NCBI GenBank assembly: GCA_001687465.1
Contig: LVLI01001623.1
Span: forward strand, 1 to 20,977
Reading direction: 5' to 3'
Origin: Halocafeteria seosinensis
Lineage: Eukaryota; Sar; Bigyra; Bicosoecida
DNA: 20,977 nucleotides
Part shown: positions 19,959 through 20,977 of the stretch, piece after piece
How the letters are laid out: each line of letters begins with the position of its first letter
How positions within the stretch are numbered: the stretch's first letter is position 1
Notes under the pieces: generated by a model
What the model was told of the DNA's origin: nothing
Database searches by the model: none
What the model saw: only the letters and a program-made list of their open reading frames with translations
Translations under genes and position numbers: made by a program

Positions 19959-20754
19959 GGACCTCCGCATGGCTAGCTAGCAGTTCATTGCTTAATAGGA
20001 TTGGGAGGATCTTGTTGTTAGTTTCCTCTTGCACGTATAAGTCAATTCGTGTAGCTTGCTCTTCGGCTGTTCTCAAATCCGGCTTCCACCCGAGACGTGC
20101 TATCCGTCTCAGTTCTTCGTCCTCCTGGCTCTCGTTCCCCATAGGTGCCATGAAAAGCGACAGCAACATGAAGACTGTCCGGTGTTTTTGCCTTGCTCCC
20201 CACAACAAGCTTGCACATCGAAGGATACACAGGCACGCGATGCAACACACTTCGTTTTTTGCCATCCTTCATCTGAATAAGTTCAGTCCACGAATCGTTC
20301 CCCACCAGGACATACTACACCTGGTTCCTCTTCTGCGCAAAACAAACATTCTTCTCCACTTAAACCATTCCATCCTCGTTTACATTCACTAACAATAAAC
20401 TCCAGCCACTGAGGGAAGAACACCTCCCTTTGAGCAACGGACAGCGTGATGCTCTTGGCACACACTTCGTCAGGTTGGGTTTCACAGCGCGCTTCTCGGT
20501 GATTTATAAGAATCGCAGATGTGCAGGTCAATTTGCGAATCCTAATATCAATTGGTTTGTTCGCCCCTACCGGGCCAAAATTTGAGCCATCAATGGTTAT
20601 AGTTGCACCCTCTGCATCGCGAGTATTTGGCTTCACGTTGAAAATTCGAGGCGGATCATATGAAAATACCCGGGAACGATCTGTCCTGCTACCCACTGTG
20701 ACTGCAACTTCTAGGTCTTTTCCAACGCCCTCGGGAAGTCTGCTTGGACAGTAT

Positions 20755-20886
20755 CTGGCATGTTCCCAGCCACAGCATTAACTCACGTTGGCATCATGCA
20801 AAAGATATATATTTGTGGGGATTCCTACCCGATGCCTCCTGAGCTTAACCAGTGCTGTGTTCCCCCACGGCGCATGTCAGCAAGGC
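20755..20886. other. Intron or upstream part of the membrane-protein pseudogene
   Basis: An acceptor-like CCAG on the minus strand ends at 20755, just before the recognisable IPT coding sequence. The frame is closed by a stop a short way further upstream (near 20780). No exon was recognised here. Confidence 0.35.
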
Positions 20887-20977
20887 TGCAGGAACAGCGG
20901 GCCCGTCGCTGCTTAACACGGGCGCTTACCGCTCCTCGTTAAGAGGATGTGGTCAACTTCCCGGCCGGTGGGCTATC
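20887..20977 (+). repeat. Element B, copy 2 (cut by window end)
   Basis: The sequence from TGCAGGAACAGCGGG onward matches element B copy 1 with only a few differences, on the opposite strand. Stem I pairs 20901-20906 (GCCCGT) with 20918-20923 (ACGGGC), and stem II pairs 20934-20937 (CCTC) with 20943-20946 (GAGG). Its left boundary coincides with the start of the insert in copy 1, supporting TGCAGG as the true element start. The right end lies outside the window. Confidence 0.88.

Larger units (their letters stand above)
18580..20754 (-). pseudogene. Degenerate IPT/TIG, Cys-rich, multi-pass membrane protein gene
   Basis: The gene runs right to left and its 5' part lies beyond the window. The block 20754-20286 holds the end of one IPT-like unit (LPEGVGKDLEVAVTVG), a full IPT/TIG unit (FSYDPPRIFNV, then GSNFGP), and a Cys-rich GCC2/GCC3-like start with CPGGERFVD, where a TGA ends the frame. 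From 19704 the membrane part follows: a hydrophobic span, the segment FPIGVDYFQVLALF, a TAA at 19511-19513, then FFNLNLELAAPG in the same frame and a second span. A frame change near 19290-19310 leads to another span and FNCTPTDPPDG. Element B interrupts it at 19063-19182. Then come one more span, a Ser-rich tail and a coiled coil up to the TAA at 18580. I recall this architecture from large stramenopile surface proteins. Two stops, a frame change and an insert mark it as decayed. Confidence 0.75.

Noticed and set aside
20283-20305. Intron beginning at an upstream GTATGT to avoid the TGA in the Cys-rich block
   Set aside because: It would remove CPGGERFVD, the most family-like motif in that block, so a true stop or a sequence error is more likely.

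Overview
This window is nuclear DNA from a eukaryote, most likely a stramenopile (heterokont) alga or relative. Three genes can be rebuilt with spliceosomal introns. Nearly every donor reads GTANGT, and all but one intron are only 58-80 bp. The right-hand gene also has the look of an IPT/TIG plus Cys-rich plus multi-pass membrane protein family that I recall mainly from stramenopiles. The lineage call is an inference and no species is claimed. One ambiguous base (N at 6879) and several broken frames mean that assembly error must be kept in mind.

Layout. 1-140: end of a short dispersed repeat (element A). 97-633 (-): weak coding remnant that runs into that repeat. 1435-3551 (-): intact seven-exon WD40 protein of 575 aa with an RGG-rich N terminus. 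4379-5885 (+): intact six-exon 2-oxoglutarate/Fe(II) dioxygenase of 387 aa, divergent from the WD40 gene across about 830 bp. 6325-9039 (+): four-exon long-chain acyl-CoA synthetase of 707 aa with a 14-codon first exon. 10278-12957 (-): Crinkler (CRN)-like NTPase/nuclease gene broken by two frame changes. 13421-13915 (-): 164-aa orphan protein. 13916-18579: gene-poor stretch with palindromes, a GC-rich island, a broken ORF and a second element A. 18580-20754 (-): degenerate membrane-protein gene. 20887-20977: a second element B, cut by the window end.

The left half (1.4-9.1 kb) is ordinary compact housekeeping sequence. The right half is accessory: broken genes and at least five copies of a short repeat family in two subfamilies, A (about 187 bp) and B (about 109 bp). 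One B copy sits inside the membrane-protein gene, flanked by an 11-bp target-site duplication. Removing the insert plus one duplication restores the protein frame exactly. A and B have diverged in sequence but keep the same two hairpins, and base changes in one hairpin are compensatory. This suggests a small mobile element whose RNA (or DNA) fold is under selection, and it is the most interesting signal here.

The three intact genes have unrelated roles (scaffold, oxidation, fatty-acid activation), and nothing indicates a shared pathway.
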